This document shows, one piece after another, positions 12,734-19,614 of a DNA stretch of 19,614 nt. Each line of letters opens with the position of its first letter. The stretch's first letter is position 1. A program made the position numbers and the translations under genes. The notes beneath the pieces are model-generated. The model was given only the letters and a program-made list of their open reading frames with translations, was not told the DNA's origin and made no database searches. This DNA comes from an uncultured Clostridia bacterium (GTDB lineage: Bacteria > Bacillota > Clostridia > Oscillospirales > Ruminococcaceae), in the NCBI GenBank assembly GCA_947385505.1, contig CANDLP010000007.1:1-19614 (forward strand), read 5' to 3'.

Positions 12734-14395
12734 GTGTGTGAAAATAATCGTAATGCAGTCATGCTTGAATCTGAAGAGTCTTTTGAGAATAAAAAGGCAT
12801 TAGCGGTTCAAGGCAATGCAGATGCGCAATGTGATTTAGGAAATATGTATTCTGAAGGCAACGGTGTATCACAAGACAAGCGGAAAGCTTTTGAATGGTA
12901 TACAAAAGCAGCGGAACAGGGGCTGTCAAGAGCTCAATTCAACCTTGGAAAGGCTTATTGCAATGGTGATGGTGTCGTTGAAGATGTGAACAAAGCTATT
13001 GAATGGTATATGAAAGCTGCGGAACAAGGGGACGAGCATGCTCAATATAATCTCGGAGATATATTTTATAATGGTAAAGGTGTAACAAAAGATGTAACTA
13101 AGGCTATTGAATGGTATACAAAATCCGCCGAACAGGGGTTCGATTGGGCGCAGTTCAATCTTGGCTGTGCATATTATCGAGGAGACGGCGTGGAAAAGGA
13201 TTTTTGTAAATCATTCAATTGGTACATGAAGGCGGCTGAACAAGGAATGCCTTTAGCACAAATAAACGTTGCATCAATGTACGAAGACGGAGAAGGCGTT
13301 GACAAAGACTTGGAGAAAGCTATTGAGTTTTATAACAAAGCAGCAGAGCAGGGAGAGTACCAAGCATATTACTTTCTTGGTGCTATATATGAATTTGGGG
13401 ATGAAATTCCCGCTGATTTTAACAAAGCTTTTGAATACTATAAAAAGTCCGCTGAACACGAGGATCCTTCCGGTCAGTGTAGTCTTGCACGTATGTACGA
13501 AAACGGAAACGGCACTGCTGTTGATTTGAATAAGGCTTTTGAGTGGTATAAAAAAGCCGCTGAGCAAGGTTATAAATCAGCACAGTATAGTTTAGGCGTA
13601 TTTTACGAAAAGGGAATAGGTTGTATCAGGAATCCCGAAATGGCAGCATTTTGGTATAATAAAGCGTCCGAACAGGGGAATTTTGATGCAGCTGTAAATT
13701 ATGCATATATGCTTTACAGAGGCGATGGTATCGCAAGGGATCCTAAGCGTACAGAAATACTGTTCCGCAGAATTTTGGATACTGAGGATTTGTTAAAAAC
13801 AAATTCAGAGCTATATAAAACCGTATTATACAGTCTTGCAAGTTTATACGAAAATGATCTGAATGATACTTTTTCGGCGTTTCCGCTTTGGCAGGAGGCA
13901 AGCAATTTGGGCGACCCAAAAGCACAATATAATCTTGGCGTTTATTATCTTAAAGGTATTGGAACGGCAAAGGACAGTGAAAAAGCCAAAGAACAATTCA
14001 CCAAAGCATTGATAAACGGTGTTGAAGATGCGCAAAAGGGACTTGACCTCATAAAACGAGGTGAAGAAATTGAAGAAATGAAACGTCAGCAGCAAAACTT
14101 TCAAGATTATGCACAAAAAGTTCAACGCAGAGGCTGTTACGTTGCAACCTCGGTTTATGGCTCATACGACTGTCCGGAAGTGTGGGTATTAAGAAGATAT
14201 AGAGATTTTAAATTGTCTGCAACTAAATTAGGGCGCGCTTTTATTAAGCTTTATTACAAAATTAGTCCAATATGCGTTAAATATTTTGGTACGACAAAAA
14301 TCTTTAATTGTCTGTTCAAAGGCATCCTTGATAAAATTGTTAATAGGCTAAAGAAAAACGGATACGAGGATTCGCCATATTACGATGAAAAATAA
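12734..14395 (+). CDS. Sel1-repeat (TPR-like) protein with C-terminal CFI-box domain
   Basis: 553-residue soluble scaffold-type protein. About eleven Sel1-like repeats of 36 residues fill residues 24-440, with the recurrent pattern AQxNLGxxYxxGxGVxxDxxKAxEWYxKAAEQG. A charged linker (EEIEEMKRQQQNF) leads to an 87-residue end domain (467-553) beginning GCYVATSVYGSYDCPEVWVL. This matches what is called the CFI-box C-terminal domain, found on assorted bacterial proteins and of unknown function. Sel1 repeats are protein-binding solenoids, often adaptors in chaperone or secretion complexes. The GTG start at 12734 is 6 nt after GGAGG (12723-12727); an ATG at 12732 is in another frame and soon stops. 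It heads the run of genes encoding a GTPase, GrpE and two Hsp70s, so a role as adaptor or substrate-recognition subunit of that machine is a reasonable inference. Confidence 0.92.
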   Translation: MCENNRNAVMLESEESFENKKALAVQGNADAQCDLGNMYSEGNGVSQDKRKAFEWYTKAAEQGLSRAQFNLGKAYCNGDGVVEDVNKAIEWYMKAAEQGDEHAQYNLGDIFYNGKGVTKDVTKAIEWYTKSAEQGFDWAQFNLGCAYYRGDGVEKDFCKSFNWYMKAAEQGMPLAQINVASMYEDGEGVDKDLEKAIEFYNKAAEQGEYQAYYFLGAIYEFGDEIPADFNKAFEYYKKSAEHEDPSGQCSLARMYENGNGTAVDLNKAFEWYKKAAEQGYKSAQYSLGVFYEKGIGCIRNPEMAAFWYNKASEQGNFDAAVNYAYMLYRGDGIARDPKRTEILFRRILDTEDLLKTNSELYKTVLYSLASLYENDLNDTFSAFPLWQEASNLGDPKAQYNLGVYYLKGIGTAKDSEKAKEQFTKALINGVEDAQKGLDLIKRGEEIEEMKRQQQNFQDYAQKVQRRGCYVATSVYGSYDCPEVWVLRRYRDFKLSATKLGRAFIKLYYKISPICVKYFGTTKIFNCLFKGILDKIVNRLKKNGYEDSPYYDEK

Positions 14396-14439
14396 TTTTT
14401 TAAAAATATAACAAAGGAGGATATGCACTCAAATTACGA

Positions 14440-14691
14440 TTGCATAAAAATGTTATGGGATACGCAGATGAAAATTATGGCATTGAATACATTGGAAGCG
14501 GAAATGACGAGCTTATTTCACGTATTGATAATGCTGATTCAATAGACAAACTGGAGATAATGAAATCTGAATTGACGCAGCTTTCAACGGAAGGTGCAGA
14601 AGGTGATGGGGTTTACGATGCAGGAGAATTAACAAGACCGTATTATTCGGACGCGGATCAAATAGAAGAATCAAATTCAAGATGCCGGTAA
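14440..14691 (+). CDS. Small acidic hypothetical protein, start uncertain, possibly frameshifted
   Basis: The clear frame runs to TAG-free acidic sequence and stops at 14689-14691, giving up to 83 residues (ENYGIEYIGSGNDELISRID and DGVYDAGELTRPYY within). The start is unclear. The strong AAAGGAGG (14413-14420) precedes an ATG at 14423 that lies in a different frame, while the in-frame TTG at 14440 and ATG at 14455 are too far from it. If one A were added to the A5 run at 14446-14450, the ATG at 14423 would join this frame, giving MHSNYDCIKNVMGYADENYG. So either the sequence has a one-base error, the gene is frameshifted, or a non-standard start is used. I do not recognise the family. It lies 44 bp after the Sel1 gene and 37 bp before the GTPase gene in the same operon. 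Confidence 0.5.
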   Translation: MHKNVMGYADENYGIEYIGSGNDELISRIDNADSIDKLEIMKSELTQLSTEGAEGDGVYDAGELTRPYYSDADQIEESNSRCR

Positions 14692-14728
14692 ATTAAGTTT
14701 AATCACATGAAATGGACGGGTTACATAA

Positions 14729-16597
14729 ATGGATGATTTCCTTGGTTTTATTATTATTGCAGGTATTGTAATCGGAGTAATATATCTTATAGTTGTATAT
14801 GTTATTCCGGCTATATTAGCTGCAGCGGCAATTATAATAGGAGTGTTTGCAGCAATTGGCAGCATAGTGGGATTTGTAATAGCAATAAAAAATTTTGTTT
14901 ATGCTGTTATGGATACACGCACAGAAAGACGCGGTCTTAACGGGTTTGAAAGTACTGATGGACGCGCCAATCTTATAAAATCATGTCCTGATAATAATTA
15001 TTCAAATCATATTTTCGAGGATTACGGTGCAAAAAGTTACTTTATGGGACCGTGTTTCAGCGATGTACGTAATATTATAAAAAAAGCATTTGACAACAAC
15101 TTTGATTCATCGGCTGACTTTTCAAGAGGTGAACGTTGGTATACTAAAGTCTTGTTTTTTGTATGGGCATTATTTCAGGTGATAATGACATATGTTATCG
15201 GAACAATATTCACATTTGCAATTTCGGCTGTTTTCTGTTTATTGTCGCTTGTTTTTGCCGGAATAACTTTTCCTTTTTTTGGTATTGTGTTACTCATTGA
15301 AACCATCATATTTAAAATAAAGAAAATTTCATATAGATGCCCGGCTTGTAAGCATGAATACGATTTGCCTGTTTACATTTGCCCGCAATGCGGTATAAAG
15401 CATATCAGACTTAAACCCGGAAGATATGGTATATTTAAAAGAAGGTGTGTATGTGGAACGGTACTTCCGGTTACTATGTCCTCAAAAGGAATATATAAAC
15501 GTGAGGAAACTGTGATGGTTTCATATTCGGGTTCGCCTGTACAGCGTAATTTTGAAGAAAGGATTACTTTAAAAGACATTGAAAGTCACTGCCCAAAGTG
15601 CAATGCCGAGCATAATGCCGGAATGTCTCACCCAATCAGTATTGCACTGATAGGAGGCGCTTCGGCAGGAAAGACAACCTTTAAAGCAGCCTTTTTGCAT
15701 GATTTTATTGGTGAAGAAACCATTAAATATAATATTGATTATGAATTTCCCAGTGAAAGCCTTGAAAAAGAATACAATGAATGTAACAGTTATTTCAGCG
15801 GACGACCCATTGGCGCAACAAATCGAGGATTTGATTTTGATATTACAACATTTAGTTTCTTTTTGAAAAACAAAAAGTTTGATACAGACAGAATGATTCA
15901 TCTTTATGATATGCCCGGCGAAGTTTTTCAGTCGGGTGAAGCAAAGGAAGGATGGAACTTGCATACCTTTAACGATGGAGCAGTTTTTTTGCTTGATCCT
16001 TATACGTTATCCAATGTTCGGACACAAAATGAAAGTGAAATAAAAGGCAGTATAATGGGTACAAGTGTTATGAAAATGGACGACCTTATTGCTTCCCTTA
16101 TTGACACTTTAAGACAAGTCAAAACAAAAACACGAAAAGGCAAATTTACTATTCCTATAGCATTAACAATAAATAAAGCGGATACTGCAATTTTAAAAAA
16201 GCAAATCGGTGATGAAGCTGTTAAAACTCTTATGTCAGAGGAACCCGAAATATTTAAGGATTACTTTGTTACTATGGATTATGTATGCCGTTGTTTTCTT
16301 GCAAAGAATGAAGGTGAAGGTTTTATGACAACACTTGATTTAAATTTTGAGACAGTGCATTTTTTCTCAAGCTCGCCCATGGGATTTGTCCCCAAAGCTG
16401 CTAATGTCAGATTCAGACCGATAAATGTGCTTCCGATAATGCAATGGATGATGCTGAGAACAGATAAGCAGCTTGGTAAAGCATGGACTCCGGATATGCC
16501 GGTTACTGATCTCACATTTGAGCAAAAAGAACTGTACAGGACGCATAGAGAATATTACGAAAAATATATTGATAACGTTGTTAATGAAGTAAACTAA
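14729..16597 (+). CDS. Membrane-anchored zinc-ribbon P-loop GTPase of unknown family
   Basis: 622 aa. Two hydrophobic blocks (about residues 8-60 and 141-198) make it an integral membrane protein with roughly four membrane passes. Zinc-ribbon cysteines follow (Cys204/Cys207, Cys218/Cys221, Cys240/Cys242, Cys288/Cys291). The C-terminal half is a TRAFAC-like GTPase domain: P-loop GGASAGKTT (309-317), the DMPG switch motif (394-397) standing for DxxG, and NKAD (482-485) for guanine recognition. The layout resembles GTPases that comparative genomics has placed in predicted conflict or stress systems, but I cannot name the family. The start ATG at 14729 has only a weak ribosome site (GGACGGG), suggesting coupling to upstream translation. 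It lies 24 bp before the GrpE-like gene. Probably a GTP-dependent membrane platform for the Hsp70s; inferred from neighbours. Confidence 0.85.
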   Translation: MDDFLGFIIIAGIVIGVIYLIVVYVIPAILAAAAIIIGVFAAIGSIVGFVIAIKNFVYAVMDTRTERRGLNGFESTDGRANLIKSCPDNNYSNHIFEDYGAKSYFMGPCFSDVRNIIKKAFDNNFDSSADFSRGERWYTKVLFFVWALFQVIMTYVIGTIFTFAISAVFCLLSLVFAGITFPFFGIVLLIETIIFKIKKISYRCPACKHEYDLPVYICPQCGIKHIRLKPGRYGIFKRRCVCGTVLPVTMSSKGIYKREETVMVSYSGSPVQRNFEERITLKDIESHCPKCNAEHNAGMSHPISIALIGGASAGKTTFKAAFLHDFIGEETIKYNIDYEFPSESLEKEYNECNSYFSGRPIGATNRGFDFDITTFSFFLKNKKFDTDRMIHLYDMPGEVFQSGEAKEGWNLHTFNDGAVFLLDPYTLSNVRTQNESEIKGSIMGTSVMKMDDLIASLIDTLRQVKTKTRKGKFTIPIALTINKADTAILKKQIGDEAVKTLMSEEPEIFKDYFVTMDYVCRCFLAKNEGEGFMTTLDLNFETVHFFSSSPMGFVPKAANVRFRPINVLPIMQWMMLRTDKQLGKAWTPDMPVTDLTFEQKELYRTHREYYEKYIDNVVNEVN

Positions 16598-16620
16598 TAT
16601 TGTTATGGAGGTAAATTTTA

Positions 16621-17472
16621 ATGGATAAAGAATTTATGGAAATGGTTAACGATTGTGATAAAAAAACAGAAACAGAGCAGAAAAATAAACGTAACATCAG
16701 CACTGAACAAGGTTATGCAGCCGGTATAGAGAACGGTAATGCAGAAACATCAAGTAATACAGAAACTGAAATATTGCAGGCAGAGGAATTGGTTATTGAG
16801 AGCGTGGAAGTTAATGATACTACAGATATGGAACAAGATATTGTTGATGAAGACATTGCAGAGGAAAACAAAAGCGACGTAACTGCTACTCTATCAACAT
16901 TACTTGAAAAAGCAAACAGGATTGACTTAGAAACAGCAAAAAATTCCCAATTTTTAAACGAAATAAAATCAACAGTTGAATCTATTAACGCAGGTTACAG
17001 CAATACTGTTGAGGCGCTTAAAAGATCGTTAGCCGCTAACCAAACCAATGAAAATAATATTTATAAGGAATTGGAAACCTATAAGAAAAATCAATACTTG
17101 ATGTATATAAGACCGTTTCTTGAATTTATGATAACCCTGCTTGAAGATTTTAAACGTTCAAGAGCGGAATATATAAATGATAAGAACGCAATTCTTAAGG
17201 AAAACAGCGTGGATCTGTTTAATGAAATAATCAACTTCTACGATTCTTATATAGAGCTGATACAAAATCAGTTAGAAATACAGGGCGTAGAGATTATTAA
17301 ACACCAAACAGGTGAGAAATTTAATGCGGCAGAGCAGATCATTTCAAAGACAATTGCGACAAACGACTCTCAATTGGTTGGTACAGTTGGTAAAGCAGAA
17401 TCGGATTGTTACATAATAGATCAAAAGGTTTTGAAACGGGCAAAGGTTCAAGTATATAAACTGCAGTCTTAA
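16621..17472 (+). CDS. GrpE-like nucleotide exchange factor with long acidic N-terminus
   Basis: 283 aa. Residues 1-90 are acidic, low in hydrophobics and probably disordered. About 95-215 is helical and coiled-coil-like, as in the GrpE dimer stalk. About 216-281 matches the GrpE beta-wing: LEIQGVEIIKHQTGEKFNA and DQKVLKRAKVQVYK correspond to the usual LEKQGVExI...GExFDP...and L.PAKVxV pattern. Known GrpE proteins release ADP from DnaK. Here the N-terminus is longer than in housekeeping GrpE (about 190-200 aa) and the sequence diverges, so it is presumably dedicated to the Hsp70s encoded next. GGAGG (16607-16611) is 9 nt before the ATG. It lies 35 bp upstream of the Hsp70 gene. No hrcA or dnaJ gene is present beside it. 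Confidence 0.85.
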   Translation: MDKEFMEMVNDCDKKTETEQKNKRNISTEQGYAAGIENGNAETSSNTETEILQAEELVIESVEVNDTTDMEQDIVDEDIAEENKSDVTATLSTLLEKANRIDLETAKNSQFLNEIKSTVESINAGYSNTVEALKRSLAANQTNENNIYKELETYKKNQYLMYIRPFLEFMITLLEDFKRSRAEYINDKNAILKENSVDLFNEIINFYDSYIELIQNQLEIQGVEIIKHQTGEKFNAAEQIISKTIATNDSQLVGTVGKAESDCYIIDQKVLKRAKVQVYKLQS

Positions 17473-17507
17473 CCTGTATTATAAAATTTATTTTTGGAGG
17501 AATTATT

Positions 17508-19196
17508 ATGAGCGAAGTAACAACTGTATTTGGGATTGACTTGGGTACTACATACTCTTGCATCAGTTATTTAAAAGATGGACACCCTGTTGTATGTCAA
17601 AATATTGAGGGAAATAATACAACTCCCTCTGTTGTTAGAATGCCTTATCAAGGAGAAGGTGTTGTGGTGGGCGATTCCGCTAAAGACACTGCAATTATGT
17701 ATCCGCAAGCTACAATACAGTTTGTAAAATCTAAAATAGGAAGAGTAGAAAACTTTGAGTATGGAGATGAAGGCGAGAAAATCAGTATTACTCCCGAAGA
17801 AGTTTCTGCTGAAATTCTAAGAAAGCTTGCAGGCGATGCTCAATTATATACCGGAATGACAGTTCATGACGTTGTTATCACGGTTCCTGCATATTTTGGA
17901 AATAATGAAAAACAGGCAACTTTGAATGCAGGCATAAAAGCGGGGCTTAATGTAATTGACATTGTTGAAGAACCGACGGCTGCGGCATTTTATTACGGCT
18001 GTGAAAAATCTGAAAATGATGAGGTAATATGCATTTTTGATCTTGGCGGCGGCACATTTGACGTAACCGCCATGCAAAACACAGAGAAAAAACTGTCAGT
18101 TATCACAACGGATGGGGATCATGATTTGGGAGGAAAGAACTGGGATGCTGAGCTTATAGATTTAGCAGAAGAAAAGTTTCGCGAAGCAACAGGTTATCAA
18201 GAAGAATTCGACAGCGATATCAGACAGGAATTGATCCTTAAGTGTGAAACTGCAAAGAGACAGCTTACAAATGCGGATTCGGCAAGTTTTAATATAAATA
18301 TTGACAGAAATAACAGAGCGCTGATAAAAATAACAAGAGAAGAATTTGAAGATCGCACAAGCTCTCTTATGGAATCAGCAGTCAGTCTTACAAGAGATGT
18401 TTTTAACAGAGTCGAAGAACGCGGTTTTAAAGTAGATAAAATCCTTCTTGTCGGCGGATCTACATTTATGCCGCAGGTTACTGACGCGATAAAAAAAGAA
18501 TTTGGTATAACACCTGAATTAAATGAGCCTAATGAAGCGGTTTCCAAGGGAGCTTGCCTATACTGCGCTTGGAAATTGCTTCACCAATCCGTTGGCGAAA
18601 CAGCGGGTTTAGGTTCTGCACAGGCAGACGAAAATGAAGAAGAACATCGTACAGCAACAGAAATTAACAATATCAGTAAAAATGACGATGGCACAACCGT
18701 TGTAACCCTTATGGGCGCAAACGGAGATACCCGTGATGTACAAATTACTCTTCCGGAGGCAATTGTAAACAAAGTAATTGTGACTGTGGCTACGAAATCT
18801 TTTGGTATAAAAGCTGTTGAAAACGGAAAGCTTATTATTGCCAATATGATTACGAAGGATGCAGAGCTTCCTGTTACTGTCAATAAAACATTTGGAACTA
18901 ACACAGATAATATGAAAAATATCATGATTGAATTATATCAGAGTGAGCGTGAGGAAAGTACTATGGATTTTATTGATCCTGATACGAGCTTAGAATCAGG
19001 AGTAAAAATAGGTGATGCAATATTGGATGGACTCCCCGACAATTTGCCGGCAAAATCACCTGTTGAATTAACAATTAAATTGACGGAAAATGGAATCATA
19101 GAAATCACCGGAACACATAATGGATTACCTCTCAATGGTTCTCTGAGCATGAGTTACGCAGAAGGCATTGCACAAAAAGAAAAAGGACAAATATAA
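17508..19196 (+). CDS. Hsp70-family chaperone, lidless DnaK paralogue
   Basis: 562 aa. The ATPase domain (about 1-365) is complete: GIDLGTTYS (9-17), Lys74 region FVKSKIG, ITVPAYF (124-130), DLGGGTFDVT (178-187) with Thr183, DHDLGGKNWD and the adenosine motif LVGGSTFMPQV (314-324). After a charged linker comes a beta-type substrate domain (about 420-552). The alpha-helical lid of DnaK is missing, which accounts for most of the shortfall from the usual 610-640 aa. The linker lacks the classic DVLLLDV-like hydrophobic sequence. It should be an ATP-driven peptide-binding chaperone with altered client capture, served by the GrpE-like protein upstream. GGAGG (17496-17500) lies 7 nt before the ATG. 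Not the housekeeping dnaK, judging from its context and missing lid. Confidence 0.93.
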   Translation: MSEVTTVFGIDLGTTYSCISYLKDGHPVVCQNIEGNNTTPSVVRMPYQGEGVVVGDSAKDTAIMYPQATIQFVKSKIGRVENFEYGDEGEKISITPEEVSAEILRKLAGDAQLYTGMTVHDVVITVPAYFGNNEKQATLNAGIKAGLNVIDIVEEPTAAAFYYGCEKSENDEVICIFDLGGGTFDVTAMQNTEKKLSVITTDGDHDLGGKNWDAELIDLAEEKFREATGYQEEFDSDIRQELILKCETAKRQLTNADSASFNINIDRNNRALIKITREEFEDRTSSLMESAVSLTRDVFNRVEERGFKVDKILLVGGSTFMPQVTDAIKKEFGITPELNEPNEAVSKGACLYCAWKLLHQSVGETAGLGSAQADENEEEHRTATEINNISKNDDGTTVVTLMGANGDTRDVQITLPEAIVNKVIVTVATKSFGIKAVENGKLIIANMITKDAELPVTVNKTFGTNTDNMKNIMIELYQSEREESTMDFIDPDTSLESGVKIGDAILDGLPDNLPAKSPVELTIKLTENGIIEITGTHNGLPLNGSLSMSYAEGIAQKEKGQI

Positions 19197-19198
19197 TT

Positions 19199-19614
19199 AT
19201 GGCGCTTACAGTAGGAATAGATTTAGGCACAACATATACAGTTATTGCCTATATTGACAAAGAAACAAAAAAACCTATAATAATAAAAAACAGATATAAT
19301 AATCCCACAACACCTTCTGTTATAGGATTTAACGCAGATGGTACATATACTATCGGTGAAGATGCCAAAAACATGGAGGAAGGAGGAGATGTCAATACTG
19401 CTTCTTTTTATAAGCTGCATATGGGAGATCACAACTTTAAGATTCCTGTCTTTGGAAAAGAGTATCTTGCGATGGATTTATCAGCATTATTTTTAAAGCG
19501 CTTAATAGAAGATGCTGAAAGAACAGTCGGAGAAAAAATTTCCGGTGCGGTAATAACTGTTCCCGCATATTTTGAGGAAGCACAAAAAAAGGACACTTTA
19601 AAAGCGGGGGAAAA
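19199..19614 (+). CDS. Second Hsp70-family protein, N-terminal part (runs off window)
   Basis: Begins at ATG 19199, two bases after the stop of the preceding Hsp70 gene, and stays open to the window end (138 codons). It shows GIDLGTTYT (6-14), NPTTPSV, and ISGAVITVPAYFEEAQKK, the start of an Hsp70 ATPase domain clearly distinct from its neighbour, so it is a divergent paralogue and not a recent duplicate. AAAGGA (19182-19187) inside the previous gene can serve as ribosome site, implying coupled translation and equal dosage. Whether it has a substrate domain cannot be seen. Confidence 0.92.
   Translation, partial: MALTVGIDLGTTYTVIAYIDKETKKPIIIKNRYNNPTTPSVIGFNADGTYTIGEDAKNMEEGGDVNTASFYKLHMGDHNFKIPVFGKEYLAMDLSALFLKRLIEDAERTVGEKISGAVITVPAYFEEAQKKDTLKAGE

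Noticed and set aside
12773..14050. Repeated DNA blocks that could suggest a CRISPR or tandem satellite
   Set aside because: The periodicity of about 108 bp is the coding trace of 36-residue Sel1 repeats, with frame preserved.

Overview
The window looks like a low-GC Gram-positive gut-type bacterium of the class Clostridia, probably Ruminococcaceae-like. This is inferred from CCA-encoding tRNA genes, strong AAGGAGG-type ribosome binding sites, consensus sigma-A promoters, lipoprotein plant-polysaccharide hydrolases, a GHKL/LytTR two-component pair, a Tn916-like tyrosine recombinase and a BspA-like leucine-rich repeat relic. No species can be named from the sequence alone.

Layout. (1) 1-315: two tRNA genes on the minus strand, a cut-off tRNA-Ser(CGA) and a complete tRNA-Leu(GAG) with a perfect consensus promoter. 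(2) 400-6230: a polysaccharide-degradation region on the plus strand. It holds a GH53 endo-beta-1,4-galactanase lipoprotein with a C-terminal CBM61-like module, an alpha/alpha-toroid (prenyltransferase/squalene-cyclase-like) protein of unknown role, and a GH74 xyloglucanase-like lipoprotein that ends at a strong terminator. (3) 6230-9345: a small palindromic element, a consensus promoter, then an overlapping two-component pair. The GHKL histidine kinase carries an unusual C-terminal transmembrane segment plus an RsiV-like extracytoplasmic domain; its partner is a LytTR response regulator. (4) 9345-10360: a scrap zone with a multi-hairpin element, a strong terminator, a 330-bp internally deleted IS5-family relic, and a broken XRE regulator gene that the relic abuts.

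(5) 10354-11795: a complete tyrosine recombinase gene bounded by perfect 29-bp inverted repeats, i.e. a candidate invertible DNA segment. Inside it, next to the left repeat, a perfect TTGACA-17-TATAAT promoter points outward (leftward) into a bidirectional terminator. Inversion would point that promoter rightward. (6) 11865-12701: a BspA-like leucine-rich-repeat pseudogene, then a 361-bp cassette bounded by 31-bp imperfect inverted repeats that encloses a 48-residue Cys-rich protein.

(7) 12734-19614 (runs off the window): a tightly packed plus-strand operon. It encodes a Sel1-repeat protein with a CFI-box C-terminal domain, a small acidic protein (possibly frameshifted), a membrane-anchored zinc-ribbon GTPase, a GrpE-like exchange factor with a long acidic N-terminus, a lidless Hsp70, and the start of a second Hsp70. 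This looks like a dedicated accessory chaperone machine, coupled to a membrane GTPase and a repeat scaffold, rather than the housekeeping dnaK operon. Its function is not known to me. Together with the switch-like segment upstream, it is the most interesting part of the window. The right half (about 9.6 kb onward) is visibly more AT-rich than the 3.9-9.3 kb block and is full of mobile-DNA debris, as expected for an acquired accessory region.
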